Assembly (NCBI GenBank): GCA_023150375.1
Contig: JAKLLA010000009.1
Span: forward strand, 1 to 64,000
From: Burkholderiaceae bacterium
GTDB lineage: Bacteria > Pseudomonadota > Gammaproteobacteria > Burkholderiales > Burkholderiaceae_C
Direction of reading: 5' to 3'
DNA: 64,000 bases
In this document: one piece after another, positions 46,887 through 55,793 of the stretch
Layout: each line of letters begins with the position of its first letter
Position numbering within the stretch: the first letter of the stretch is position 1
Made by a program: the position numbers and the translations under genes
Notes under the pieces: model-generated
The model's input: the letters and a program-made list of their open reading frames with translations, nothing else
Databases searched by the model: none
Told to the model about the DNA's origin: nothing

Positions 46887-47773
46887 CAGAGTTCCTTGCG
46901 CAGGTTCACCAGCCGCATCAGCGCGACGATCATCAGCAGCACCACCGCCAGCAGGATGACGGCGTTGGCCGCGGCCATCGGGAACTGCAGGTAGTTGGTC
47001 TGCACCTGGATGACCTTGCCCACCGAGGCGATCTGCTGGCCGCCCATGACGCCGACGGTGACGAAGTCGCCCATCACCAGCGCGAGCACGAAGATCGAGC
47101 CGATGATCAGCCCGGTGCGGCACAGCGGCAGCACCACGTGGACCACCGTCTGCCAGGGCGTGGCGCCGTTGTCGCGCGCGGCCTCGATCAGGCTGCGGTC
47201 GATGCGCATCATCGAGTTGAAGATCGGCACGATCATGAACATCGTGTACAGGTGCACGAAGGCCAGCACCACCGAGAAGTCGGAGAACAGCAGCCACTCC
47301 ACCGGCTCGGCCACCAGGCCCGAGCCGACCAGCAGCTGGTTGACCAGCCCGTTGCGCCCCAGCAGCGGCACCCAGGAGATCATGCGGATCACGTTGCTGG
47401 TCCAGAAGGGCACCGTGCAGACGATGAACAGCAGCGTCTGCATCAGCGTGCCCTGGACGTGGAAGGCCAGGAAGTAGGCGATCGCGAAGCCCAGCACGGC
47501 CGTGATCAGCCAGGTCAGGACGCCGAACTTCAGCGTCGACAGATAGGTCTTGGCGGTGACGCAGAGGTCCCCGTCGGCGGTCACCGGGCAGCCGGTGAAC
47601 ACGTCGAGGTAGTTCTGCGCCGTGAAGGCCGGCAGCAGCTCGTACTCGCTGGCCTGCCAGAAGCTGACCATCACGACGAGCGCCAGCGGCAGCACGAAGA
47701 ACAGCGCGAACACCGCCGTCAGCGGCGCGGCCTGGAGCCAGGCGAAGGCGGCGGAAGTCCGGCTGTTCCTCAT
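46886..47773 (-). CDS. ABC transporter permease (PotB-like)
   Basis: This 295-residue permease has six helices and the EAA motif EAARDNGATPWQTVVHVVLP, in the PotB (COG1176) group. A periplasmic loop after helix 1 holds a Cys pair (TGCPVTADGDLC). It follows the binding-protein gene by 32 bp and is coupled to the second permease. Confidence 0.92.
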   Translation of the reverse strand: MRNSRTSAAFAWLQAAPLTAVFALFFVLPLALVVMVSFWQASEYELLPAFTAQNYLDVFTGCPVTADGDLCVTAKTYLSTLKFGVLTWLITAVLGFAIAYFLAFHVQGTLMQTLLFIVCTVPFWTSNVIRMISWVPLLGRNGLVNQLLVGSGLVAEPVEWLLFSDFSVVLAFVHLYTMFMIVPIFNSMMRIDRSLIEAARDNGATPWQTVVHVVLPLCRTGLIIGSIFVLALVMGDFVTVGVMGGQQIASVGKVIQVQTNYLQFPMAAANAVILLAVVLLMIVALMRLVNLRKEL

Positions 47774-47805
47774 GGGGTCAGGGTCCGATCAGGCGGGATG
47801 CGGGG

Positions 47806-49119
47806 TCAGGCGGCGACGAATTCGTTCCACTTCTGGACCATGTAGGCGTTCTCGTCCATCACCGCGTTCCAGCAGGCGATGCCGCCCATGCGCGCCTCGT
47901 AGCTGCCGCCGTCGCGCACGGCGCCCTTCTTGGCCAGCACGTCGCCGTTCGGGCTCTTGATGTCCTGGGCGGCCGGCTTGCCTTCCATCCAGTAGGCCCA
48001 CTCGTAGGCCTCCATCTTGGCCTTGGCGGTCTCCAGCACGGCGCTGTAGTAGCCCTGGCGGTTCAGGTAGGCACCGGCCCAGCCGTCGAGGAACCAGTTG
48101 ATGAACTCGTAGCAGGCGTCCAGCTTCTTGCCGGTCGTCGTCTTCGGCACGCCGAAGCCGGCCGCCCAGGCGCGATAGCCTTCCTTGAGCGGCTGGAAGG
48201 TGCAGTCGATGCCCTTGGTACGCACGGCGGTCACGGCCGGCGACCACATCGACTGGATCACCACCTCGCCCGAGGCCATCAGGTTGACCGACTCGTTGAA
48301 GTCCTTCCACAGCGCGCGGAACTGGCCGGCCTTTTTGGCCTCGATCAGCGTCTTGATGGTGAGGTCGATTTCCTTCCTGGTCATGTTGCCCTTGTCGGGG
48401 TACTTGTACAGGCCCATCGCCTCCACGACCATCGCCGCGTCCATGATGCCGATGGACGGGATGTTCAGGATCGCCGCCTTGCCCTTGAACTCGGGGTTCA
48501 GCAGCTCGGCCCAGGAGTTGATCGGGCGCTTGATCAGGTCGGGGCGGATGCCCAGCGTGTCGGCGTTGTAGACGGTGGGGATCAGCGTCATGAACTGCGT
48601 CGGCTCCTTGGCGAAGGTCTTCGCGGTGCCGCCGGGCAGGTACATCACCTTCTTCGGTGCGGTGCCCTGGTCACCGACCTTCTTGCCGGCCACCTCGCCC
48701 TTGGTGAAGAGCGTCGTGATCTTGTCGGCGTTCTTGATGCGCTTGACGTCCATGCCGAGCAGGTTGCCCGTCGGGATGATCTTCTTGAGCGAGAAGTACT
48801 CGGTGTCGATCAGGTCGAAGGAGTTCGGCGCGGTGACGGCGCGCTTGGTGACATCGTCGGTGGTGACGGGGATGTACTGGATCTTGATGCCGGTGTCGGC
48901 CTCGAACTTCTCGGCGATGGCCTTGTCCTGGTTCACCGCCGTGCCCAGGTAGCGCAGCACGATCTTTTCCTGCGCGTGCACGAAGGGAAAGCCGGTGATG
49001 CCGGTGGCGGCGACCCCGGCGCCGGCGGCGCTGCGCAGGAAGCCGCGGCGTTGCAGTTCGGGCGTGTCGGTGGTCGGCGCGGCGGCGGGGGCGTTCTGCG
49101 GGTCGAGATCAGCGGACAT
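47806..49119 (-). CDS. ABC transporter substrate-binding protein (PotD-like, Tat-exported)
   Basis: This 437-residue periplasmic receptor of the COG0687 type has a twin-arginine signal (LQRRGFLRSAAGAGVAATG) before the cleavage site near VHAQ-EK. The mature part has the two-lobed periplasmic-binding pattern (LRYLGTAVNQDKAIAEKFEA, FDLIDTEYFSLKKI, QSMWSPAVTAV). Relatives bind polyamines or other small organic amines/amides. The neighbouring racemase suggests a hydantoin- or amino-acid-derived ligand, but this is inferred. Confidence 0.9.
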   Translation of the reverse strand: MSADLDPQNAPAAAPTTDTPELQRRGFLRSAAGAGVAATGITGFPFVHAQEKIVLRYLGTAVNQDKAIAEKFEADTGIKIQYIPVTTDDVTKRAVTAPNSFDLIDTEYFSLKKIIPTGNLLGMDVKRIKNADKITTLFTKGEVAGKKVGDQGTAPKKVMYLPGGTAKTFAKEPTQFMTLIPTVYNADTLGIRPDLIKRPINSWAELLNPEFKGKAAILNIPSIGIMDAAMVVEAMGLYKYPDKGNMTRKEIDLTIKTLIEAKKAGQFRALWKDFNESVNLMASGEVVIQSMWSPAVTAVRTKGIDCTFQPLKEGYRAWAAGFGVPKTTTGKKLDACYEFINWFLDGWAGAYLNRQGYYSAVLETAKAKMEAYEWAYWMEGKPAAQDIKSPNGDVLAKKGAVRDGGSYEARMGGIACWNAVMDENAYMVQKWNEFVAA

Positions 49120-49215
49120 GGCGAGAGCTCCAGGGTTGGGGGTCGGGTGAACTGAGGATGCCCGCCAGGGCGGGCATGGCAGAGGGCGTGGGCACGGCAG
49201 GGTGGCGGTCCTGTC

Positions 49216-50214
49216 TCAGGCCGCCAGCGGATGGGCATCGGCAGGCCGCCAGCGCAGTGCGACGCGCCGGCCGGGCTCGATCGGCGCGGCGTGGAAATCG
49301 GCGTCCGGCAGCGCGGCGGTCCAGGCGGGCGTGCGGTCCCCGTTGGCGTCGGGCGTGGCCAGATGCACCAGCACCTGCGCGCCCTGGTATTCGACGGCCG
49401 CCACCTCTGCCTGCACGTCGCTGCCGTCGGACTCGACCAGTTGCAGCCGGTCGGTGCGCACCGCGATCCGGCCGGCCGGCGTGTCGATGACGTTGTGCGC
49501 GCCGATGAAGCGGGCGACGAACTCGGTGCGCGGGCGCTCGAAGACCTCGCGAGCGCTGCCGGCCTGCTCGATGCGGCCGTGGTTCATCACGACCACCAGA
49601 TCGGCCAGCGCCATCGCCTCTTCCTGGGAGTGCGTGACATGGATGAAGCTCATGCCCAGCTCGCGGTGCCAGCGCTTCAGTTCGGCGCGCATGCGCACCC
49701 GCAGGAAGGGGTCGAGCGCCGACAGCGGCTCGTCGAGCAGCAGCACCTTGGGGCTCAGCATCAGCGCGCGCGCCAGCGCCACCCGCTGCTGCTGGCCGCC
49801 CGACAGCGCCGCGGGCAGGCGCGCGGCGTAGGGCTCCATGTGGACCAGCTCGAGCAGTGCCAACGCGCGGGCATGGCGTTCGGCCTTCGCGACGCCCTTC
49901 ATGCGGGCGCTGAAGGCGACGTTGTCCAGCACCGTCAGGTGCGGGAACAGCGCATAGCTCTGGAACATCATGGCCGTGCCGCGCTCGGCCGGCGACAGAT
50001 GCGTGATCTCGCGTCCACCCAGCACGATGGCGCCGTCGGTGGGCTCCTCATGGCCGGCGATCATGCGCAGCGTCGAGGTCTTGCCGCAGCCCGAGGGACC
50101 GAGCAGGCAGCAGTAGCTGCCGGCGGCAATCTTCAGGTCGATGCCGGCCACGGCCAGCGAGTTGCCGTAGTCCTTGACCAGTCCGATCAGCTCCAGGTCG
50201 GTGCGTTCTTTCAT
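49216..50214 (-). CDS. ABC transporter ATP-binding protein (PotA-like)
   Basis: This 332-residue ATPase has Walker A LLGPSGCGKTSTLRMIAG, Q-loop MFQSYALFPH, signature LSGGQQQRVALARAL, Walker B VLLLDEPLSALD and H-loop IHVTHS. A C-terminal TOBE-like regulatory domain follows (VDTPAG-type to the end). ATG 50214 is chosen because conserved sequence starts nearby; an operator copy lies 7 bp before it. It is the first gene of the minus-strand transporter operon. Confidence 0.93.
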   Translation of the reverse strand: MKERTDLELIGLVKDYGNSLAVAGIDLKIAAGSYCCLLGPSGCGKTSTLRMIAGHEEPTDGAIVLGGREITHLSPAERGTAMMFQSYALFPHLTVLDNVAFSARMKGVAKAERHARALALLELVHMEPYAARLPAALSGGQQQRVALARALMLSPKVLLLDEPLSALDPFLRVRMRAELKRWHRELGMSFIHVTHSQEEAMALADLVVVMNHGRIEQAGSAREVFERPRTEFVARFIGAHNVIDTPAGRIAVRTDRLQLVESDGSDVQAEVAAVEYQGAQVLVHLATPDANGDRTPAWTAALPDADFHAAPIEPGRRVALRWRPADAHPLAA

Positions 50215-50221
50215 GGGCAGG

Positions 50222-50234
50222 TTTGTATGCAATC
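50222..50234. promoter_or_regulatory. GntR operator copy 1
   Basis: TTTGTATGCAATC contains the inverted repeat TTG-TATG-CAA. It lies immediately upstream of the ABC ATPase start codon. An identical 13-mer lies at 50419. Confidence 0.6.
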
Positions 50235-50418
50235 CATGTGCCCGCTCGTTCGAGCCCCGGCCTCCGTCTTGCACCCCTTCGACGTCCGGCCCGGTGATTG
50301 CTCCTGGGACCTGCGTGAGAAGATGCAGGTCGATCGCCTTCGAAAACATCCCGCGCCGTCGGCGGGAACGGTCGGCGGCACCGCCACGGGATGCACCGGC
50401 CTGGGGTTGTGTGCATGC

Positions 50419-50431
50419 TTTGTATGCAATC
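50419..50431. promoter_or_regulatory. GntR operator copy 2
   Basis: This is a second exact copy of TTTGTATGCAATC, 36 bp upstream of the racemase ATG. Two copies about 197 bp apart flank the divergent promoters, so one regulator could repress both directions, perhaps by looping. The 253-bp intergenic region holds no other clear feature. Confidence 0.6.
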
Positions 50432-50467
50432 TGCACCACCTCGATCTATCGACACACCCAGGAAACC

Positions 50468-51205
50468 ATGAAGCTGTTGCTGATCAACCCGAACACTTCC
50501 ACCGCGATGACGGCAGGCATCGCTGCTGCAGCCCGTCTGGTCGCCGCACCGGACACCGAGGTGCTGCCGGTGCAGCCGACCTTCGGGCCCCGTTCGATCG
50601 AGGGCCACTTCGACGAGGCGATCGCCGCAGCCGGTGTCGCCGAACAGGTGCGGCGGGCGCCGCCGCACGACGCGGTGGTGATCGCCTGCTTCGGCGACCC
50701 CGGCCTGGATGCCGCGCGCGAGGCCACCCGTGCACCGGTGCTCGGCATCGCGGAGGCGGCCTTCCACGTCGCCAGCTTCCTGGCCACCGGCTTTTCCGTG
50801 GTGACGACGATGACGCGCACCTGCGTGATCGCGGAGCATCTGGTCCACAAGTACGGCTTCGAACGCCGCTGCCGTGGGGTGCACGGCACCGACATTCCCG
50901 TGCTGGCCCTGGAGGACGGGGGCGCGGACTGCCTGGACGCCATCGAGGCGGCGGCGCGCGAGGCCCTGGCGCGCGACCGCAGCGGGGCGATCGTGCTCGG
51001 CTGCGCGGGCATGGCCGCGCTGTGCGCGAGGCTCACCGAGCGCCTGGGTGTGCCGGTGATCGACGGCGTGTCCGCTGCGGTCAAGCTGGCCGAGGGTCTG
51101 ACGGCACTCGGCCTGCGCACCAGCGCGCGGGGGGACTACGCCGCACCGCTGCCGAAGGAATACACCGGCTGGGCCGCGCCGCTGCGCTGGTCCGCACAGG
51201 ATTGA
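50468..51205 (+). CDS. Hydantoin racemase / Asp-Glu racemase family protein
   Basis: This 245-residue cofactor-independent racemase has the N terminus KLLLINPNTSTAMTAGIAAA, diagnostic of the HyuE/allantoin racemase group. Its two catalytic cysteines are in VIACFGDPGL and VLGCAGMAAL. It would racemise a 5-substituted hydantoin or related ureide before hydrolysis. No hydantoinase or carbamoylase gene is adjacent. It is divergent from the ABC transporter operon and shares the GntR operators. Confidence 0.9.
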   Translation: MKLLLINPNTSTAMTAGIAAAARLVAAPDTEVLPVQPTFGPRSIEGHFDEAIAAAGVAEQVRRAPPHDAVVIACFGDPGLDAAREATRAPVLGIAEAAFHVASFLATGFSVVTTMTRTCVIAEHLVHKYGFERRCRGVHGTDIPVLALEDGGADCLDAIEAAAREALARDRSGAIVLGCAGMAALCARLTERLGVPVIDGVSAAVKLAEGLTALGLRTSARGDYAAPLPKEYTGWAAPLRWSAQD

Positions 51206-51232
51206 CGCGGGCCCCCGGGGGCAGAAGGTGAC

Positions 51233-52123
51233 TCAGTCGAACACCGGCACCTGACCGTCGCGCAGGCCGCCGCGGCGCTGCTCGTAGTCGGGCATCACCG
51301 CGCGCAGCACCTCCCAGAAGGCGGGGCCGTGGTTCATCTCGCGCAGGTGCGCGAGTTCGTGCGCGACCACGTAGTCGATGGTCGGCAGTGCGAGGTGGAT
51401 CAGCCGCCAGTTCAGCCGCACGGTGCCGTCGCTGCTGGCACTGCCCCAGCGGGTCCGGGCCGAGCTCAGGCGCAGGCGGCGCAGCCGCTGGGTCACGCCC
51501 ATCGCCATGGCGAAGCGCGCGCAGCGCTGTTCGAACAGCGCCAGGGCCTGGCCCTGCAGCCAGCCCTGCACGGCTTCGCGCAGGCGCTGCGCATCGGCGT
51601 CCTGCGGCAGTCCGACGTACAGCTCGCGGCACCCGTCGGCGCCCTCGACCAGCCGCATCGCGCCGTCCTGCGGCGCCAGGCGCAGGCACAGGTCGCGACC
51701 GAGATAGGGCAGCACCGCGCCGTCGCGCCAATCCACCCGCGCCGCGGCGAGGCGGTCCTGGCGGGCCTGCTGGTCGGCCAGCTTGCGCAGGATCCAGCCG
51801 GCCTTGCTCTGCAGGGCCTGATCGATCTCGCCCTGCCCGACCCAGCGCGGTGCGCGCACACACAGCCCTTCACGGCCGACGACGAAGCCGATGCTGCGGC
51901 GCCGGGCGCGCTGCAGCTCGTAGCCGATGCGGTGGCCGCCGAGTTCGGCCTCGCGGTTGCTGCGCAGATGGCGCCACAGCACCGGCGGGGCTGCGGGCGC
52001 CGCCGCGGACGGACCCGGACGCAGGGGGGCGGCCTCCGGCGCCCCGACCGGGGGATCGAACTGCGGCAGCAGGACCTGACCGCCGCCGGTGGCGTCCTGC
52101 GGGCTGGGGCGGCGGCCGGGCAT
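51233..52123 (-). CDS. YgjP-like metal-dependent hydrolase (DUF45, M48-type HExxH)
   Basis: This 296-residue protein has the zincin motif VAHELAHLREMNHGPAFW near its C terminus, with the third His in place, and the LSSARTRWGSASSDGTVRLN block typical of the YgjP/DUF45 family. The N-terminal 50 residues are Pro/Ala-rich and poorly conserved. ATG 52123 is the first good start after the plsC stop. Relatives are annotated as peptidase-like or UTP pyrophosphatase; the activity here is uncertain. Confidence 0.9.
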   Translation of the reverse strand: MPGRRPSPQDATGGGQVLLPQFDPPVGAPEAAPLRPGPSAAAPAAPPVLWRHLRSNREAELGGHRIGYELQRARRRSIGFVVGREGLCVRAPRWVGQGEIDQALQSKAGWILRKLADQQARQDRLAAARVDWRDGAVLPYLGRDLCLRLAPQDGAMRLVEGADGCRELYVGLPQDADAQRLREAVQGWLQGQALALFEQRCARFAMAMGVTQRLRRLRLSSARTRWGSASSDGTVRLNWRLIHLALPTIDYVVAHELAHLREMNHGPAFWEVLRAVMPDYEQRRGGLRDGQVPVFD

Positions 52124-52143
52124 CGCGTGGGCCAGGAGGCGGC

Positions 52144-52911
52144 TCAGGCCTGGGCGGTGGGGGCCGGTGCGTCCCGGTAGGCCTCGGGGTCGAGGCGGCG
52201 CATCTCGGCCTCGATCCAGCGCTCCACCTCGCGCATCAGGTCGTCGGGGCGGCGACCGGCGGGCTCGATGGGTCGGCCGATCGAGATGTCGATCACCCCC
52301 GGGCGCAGCAGGAAGCTCTTGCGCGGCCAGCAGCGTGCCGAGGTCACCGCGATCGGCACCAGCGGCACCTTGCAGGTGATCGCCAGGCGCGAGGCGCCGG
52401 TCTTGTACTCGCCCTGGCCCCCGCGCGGCGCGCGGGTGCCCTCGGGAAACATGATCATCCAGTTGCCCTGGCCCATGATGCGCTTGCCCTGCTCGGCCAC
52501 CTTGCGCCAGGCCTCCGAGGCCCGGCCGCGGTCGATGTGCACCATGTCCAGGCGGCCGATGGCCCAGCCGAAGAAGGGGATGTAGAGCAGTTCGCGCTTG
52601 AACACATAGGCCAGCGGGTGCGGCATCAGCGCCGGGAAGGCGAAGGTCTCCCAGGTCGACTGGTGCTTGGGCACCAGGATGACTGCCGCCTTGGCGTTGG
52701 CTGCCGTGGGTACGTTCTCCAGGCCCTGGATGCGCCAGCGCACGCCGCAGATCCATTTCGCGCCCAGGATGGCCACGTGCAGCCACTTCGCGCAGACCCA
52801 GTACAGGCGGGTGCTGGAGACGAAGGGCGAGAGCAGCACGACGAACAGGCTCCAGGGCACCACGGTGAGCGTGAGCCAGAGCAGGAACAGGGCGGAGCGC
52901 AGGTAGATCAT
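52144..52911 (-). CDS. plsC: 1-acyl-sn-glycerol-3-phosphate acyltransferase
   Basis: This 255-residue acyltransferase makes phosphatidic acid. One N-terminal membrane region (SALFLLWLTLTVVPWSLFVV) is present. The catalytic motif is KHQSTWE (H-x4-E in place of the common H-x4-D, as in other betaproteobacteria), and the glycerol-phosphate motif is MFPEGTRAPRGG. It lies in the conserved glyQ-glyS-gmhB-plsC-ygjP order. Confidence 0.93.
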   Translation of the reverse strand: MIYLRSALFLLWLTLTVVPWSLFVVLLSPFVSSTRLYWVCAKWLHVAILGAKWICGVRWRIQGLENVPTAANAKAAVILVPKHQSTWETFAFPALMPHPLAYVFKRELLYIPFFGWAIGRLDMVHIDRGRASEAWRKVAEQGKRIMGQGNWMIMFPEGTRAPRGGQGEYKTGASRLAITCKVPLVPIAVTSARCWPRKSFLLRPGVIDISIGRPIEPAGRRPDDLMREVERWIEAEMRRLDPEAYRDAPAPTAQA

Positions 52912-52946
52912 CGCAACAGGTCGGGGCGGTGGGGGCCGCGCAGGGG

Positions 52947-53561
52947 TCAGCGGCGGCCCTCGGCGCGCGTGTCGCCGGGCCGGCGGGCGTGCCCCCCCAG
53001 CAGCAGGGCGTGGGCGAAGGCCGCCAGGTCGGCGTGCACCGCCAGGCCCGGCAGCTGTCCGCGCAGCCGCTGCACGCCCGTCTCGTCGAGCGGTTCGCCG
53101 TCGTCGCTGAGCAGCAGATGCGGGCTGCAGCCGGCCGCCGCGCCGGCCAGCAGGTGGCGCGGCGTGCTGCTGGCGGTGGGCACGCCGGCCAGCTCGATGC
53201 CGTAGCGCTCGGCGATCTGGTGAAACAGCCCCGGCTGCGGCTTGCGGCAGTCGCAGTGGTCGTCGGGCGCGTGCGGGCAGAAGAAGATCGCGTCGATGCG
53301 CCCGCCCACGCGGGCCAGCGCCTCGTTCATCTTCAGGTGCATCGCGTTCAGGGAGGCCATGTCGAACAGGCCCCGGCCCAGCCCGGACTGGTTGGTGGCC
53401 AGCACCACATGCCAGCCGGCCTGGTGCAGTCGGGCGACCGCTTCCAGGGCGCCCGGGATCGGGTGCCATTCCTCGGCGGTCTTGACGTAGTCGTCGCGAC
53501 CCTCGTTGATCGTGCCGTCACGATCGAGGATCACGAGCTTCAGCGGGCTGCGTTCGGGCAT
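52947..53561 (-). CDS. gmhB: D-glycero-beta-D-manno-heptose 1,7-bisphosphate 7-phosphatase (GmhB-like), motif IV degenerate
   Basis: This 204-residue HAD phosphatase is read from ATG 53561; ATG 53588 would add nine residues. The nucleophile motif LVILDRDGTINEG, motif II TNQSGLGRG, the Cys/His zinc loop CPHAPDDHCDCRKPQPG with the catalytic Lys, and the overall length fit GmhB. Where VGDSLRD (motif IV, Mg-binding aspartates) is expected after AGVP, the sequence reads TASSTPRHLLAG, without acidic residues. It may be inactive or altered. The operon position (glyS-gmhB-plsC) is conserved. Confidence 0.85.
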   Translation of the reverse strand: MPERSPLKLVILDRDGTINEGRDDYVKTAEEWHPIPGALEAVARLHQAGWHVVLATNQSGLGRGLFDMASLNAMHLKMNEALARVGGRIDAIFFCPHAPDDHCDCRKPQPGLFHQIAERYGIELAGVPTASSTPRHLLAGAAAGCSPHLLLSDDGEPLDETGVQRLRGQLPGLAVHADLAAFAHALLLGGHARRPGDTRAEGRR

Positions 53562-53634
53562 GGTGGCAGGGCGTTCGTCCGCGATCATCGTGGCCTGCGG
53601 CCCAGGCCGCAAGCCCGGGGCGCCGGTCCGGTGT

Positions 53635-55788
53635 TCAGGCCGCCAGGCGCGACAGGTCGGCCACGCGGTTCATCGCCTTGTGCAGGGTCTCGAGCAGACC
53701 CAGCCGGTTGGCGCGCAGGGCCGGGTCCTCGGCGTTGACCATCACGGCGTCGAAGAAGGCGTCCACCGGCGCCTTCAGCACCGCCAGCGCCTGCAGGCTG
53801 GCGGTGTAGTCGTGCAGCTCGAACAGGCGGTCGGCCTGCGGCTGCACCTCGGCCAGCGCGGCGGCCAGCTGCTGCTCGGCGGGTTCCTTCAGCAACGCGG
53901 GATCCACCGCGGCCTGCACCTCGCCCGCGGCCTTCTTCAGGATGTTGGACACCCGTTTGTTGGCCGCAGCCAGGCTGGGCGCCTCGGCCAGCGCGGCGAA
54001 GGCGCGCACCGCCGCGAGGCGCTTGGGGACGTCGCCCAGGCGCTCGGGCTGCAGGGCGAGCACCGCGTCGACCTCCTGCGCGCTGTAGCCCTGCTCGCGC
54101 AGGCTGACGGCCAGGCGGTCCTGGAAGAAGTCCTGCAGCGCCTGGCGCGGGTCCTCGATCAGCTCGCCGAAGGCGGGGATCGCGGCCGCCAGCATCTCGG
54201 GCAGCGACAGCGGCAGGTTCTTCTCCACCAGCAGGCGGATCACGCCCAGCGCGTGGCGGCGCAGCGCGAACGGGTCCTTGTCGCCGGTGGGCAGCTGGCC
54301 GATGCCGAACAGGCCGACCAGGGTCTCCAGCTTGTCGGCCAGCGCCAGCACCGTGCCGCTGTGGTTGCGCGGCAGCGCATCGCCGGCGAAGCGGGGCTTG
54401 TAGTGGTCCTCGATGGCAATCGCCACCCCATCGCGCAGGCCTTCGTGGCGGGCGTAGTAGCCACCCATGATGCCCTGCAGCTCGGGGAACTCGCCGACCA
54501 TGTCGGTCAGCAGGTCGGTCTTGGCCAGCTGCGCGGCCAGGTCGACCTTGTGCTCCAGCATCTGCAGCTCGTCGTGCGACTGCACCGAGGCCGGCTGGTG
54601 CGCACCCAGCTGGTGGACGATGGCGTGGCCGATCGCGCGCACGCGCTCCATGCGGTCGCCCTGGCTGCCCAGCTTGCCGTGGTACACGACCTTGGACAGG
54701 CCCGGCACGCGGCTGGCCAGGGTCTTCTTGCGGTCCTGGTCGAAGAAGAACTTGGCGTCGGCCAGGCGCGGGCGCACCACGCGCTCGTTGCCCTGGATCA
54801 CCGCACTGGCGTCGGCCGGGCGGATGTTGCTGACGATGAGGAACTTGTTCGTCAGCTTGCCGTGGCGGTCCAGCAGCGGGAAGTACTTCTGGTTGGCCTT
54901 CATCGTCAGGATGAGGCACTCCTGCGGCACTTCGAGGAACTCCTTCTCGAACTGGCAGGTGAGCACGTTCGGGCGCTCGACCAGGGCGGTCACCTCGTCG
55001 AGCAGCGCGTCGTCCTCGATGGGCTCGAGGCCTTCGGCCGCCGCGGCGGATTCGAGCTGGCGCACGATCTCGGCGCGGCGCTCGGCGAAGCTGGCGATCA
55101 CCGCGCCCTGCTCGCGCAGCTGGTGGGCGTAGCTGTCGGCGTCGTCGATCGCCACCACCGGCGTGGTCGCCTCGAAGCGGTGGCCCAGCGTCTCGCGCCC
55201 GGCCTTCAGGCCCAGCGCCTCGACGTGCACCACGTGCGCGCCGTGCAGCGCGACCAGCCGGTGCGCCGGGCGCACGAACTTGACGTCGCTCCAGCCGTCG
55301 GCCAGCTGGTAGGTCATGACCTTGGGGATCGGCAGCCTGGCCAGCGCCTCGTCGAGCGCCTTCTGCAGGCCCTCGGTCAGCGTGGCGCCGGGCACCACGG
55401 AGTCGAGGAAGAGGGCTTCCGCCTTGCCGTCGGGCTGGCGCTTGAGGCTCGGCACGACGGAGGCATCGGCGCCGACGGTGGCGAGCTTCTTCAGCAGCGC
55501 GGGGGTGGGCTGGCCGTCGGCGGTCAGGGCGACCGACACCGGCATCAGCTTCTGCTGCACCGCGCGATCGGCCGCGCGCGAGGCCACGCCGGCGACCTGC
55601 ACCGCCAGGCGGCGCGGCGAGGCGTAGGGGGTGACGGCGGCGTCGGCGGCAGCCAGGCCGCTGGCTTTCAGGCTGGCGGCCAGCGTGCCAGCGAAGGATT
55701 CGCCCAGCTTCTTCAGCGCCTTGGGCGGCAGTTCCTCGACGAAGAGTTCGACGAGCAGGGTGTCAGCGTTCATGGTGGGACTCGTCAT
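53635..55788 (-). CDS. glyS: Glycine--tRNA ligase beta subunit
   Basis: This 717-residue beta subunit of the tetrameric GlyRS helps charge tRNA-Gly. The N terminus LLVELFVEELPPKALKKLGE is diagnostic, and the later tRNA-binding/HD-like domain is complete (CLILTMKANQKYFPLLDRHG, RVLADAKFF-type segment). ATG 55788 lies 5 bp after the glyQ stop; ATG 55773 is an alternative. Confidence 0.95.
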   Translation of the reverse strand: MTSPTMNADTLLVELFVEELPPKALKKLGESFAGTLAASLKASGLAAADAAVTPYASPRRLAVQVAGVASRAADRAVQQKLMPVSVALTADGQPTPALLKKLATVGADASVVPSLKRQPDGKAEALFLDSVVPGATLTEGLQKALDEALARLPIPKVMTYQLADGWSDVKFVRPAHRLVALHGAHVVHVEALGLKAGRETLGHRFEATTPVVAIDDADSYAHQLREQGAVIASFAERRAEIVRQLESAAAAEGLEPIEDDALLDEVTALVERPNVLTCQFEKEFLEVPQECLILTMKANQKYFPLLDRHGKLTNKFLIVSNIRPADASAVIQGNERVVRPRLADAKFFFDQDRKKTLASRVPGLSKVVYHGKLGSQGDRMERVRAIGHAIVHQLGAHQPASVQSHDELQMLEHKVDLAAQLAKTDLLTDMVGEFPELQGIMGGYYARHEGLRDGVAIAIEDHYKPRFAGDALPRNHSGTVLALADKLETLVGLFGIGQLPTGDKDPFALRRHALGVIRLLVEKNLPLSLPEMLAAAIPAFGELIEDPRQALQDFFQDRLAVSLREQGYSAQEVDAVLALQPERLGDVPKRLAAVRAFAALAEAPSLAAANKRVSNILKKAAGEVQAAVDPALLKEPAEQQLAAALAEVQPQADRLFELHDYTASLQALAVLKAPVDAFFDAVMVNAEDPALRANRLGLLETLHKAMNRVADLSRLAA

Positions 55789-55793
55789 GGTCG

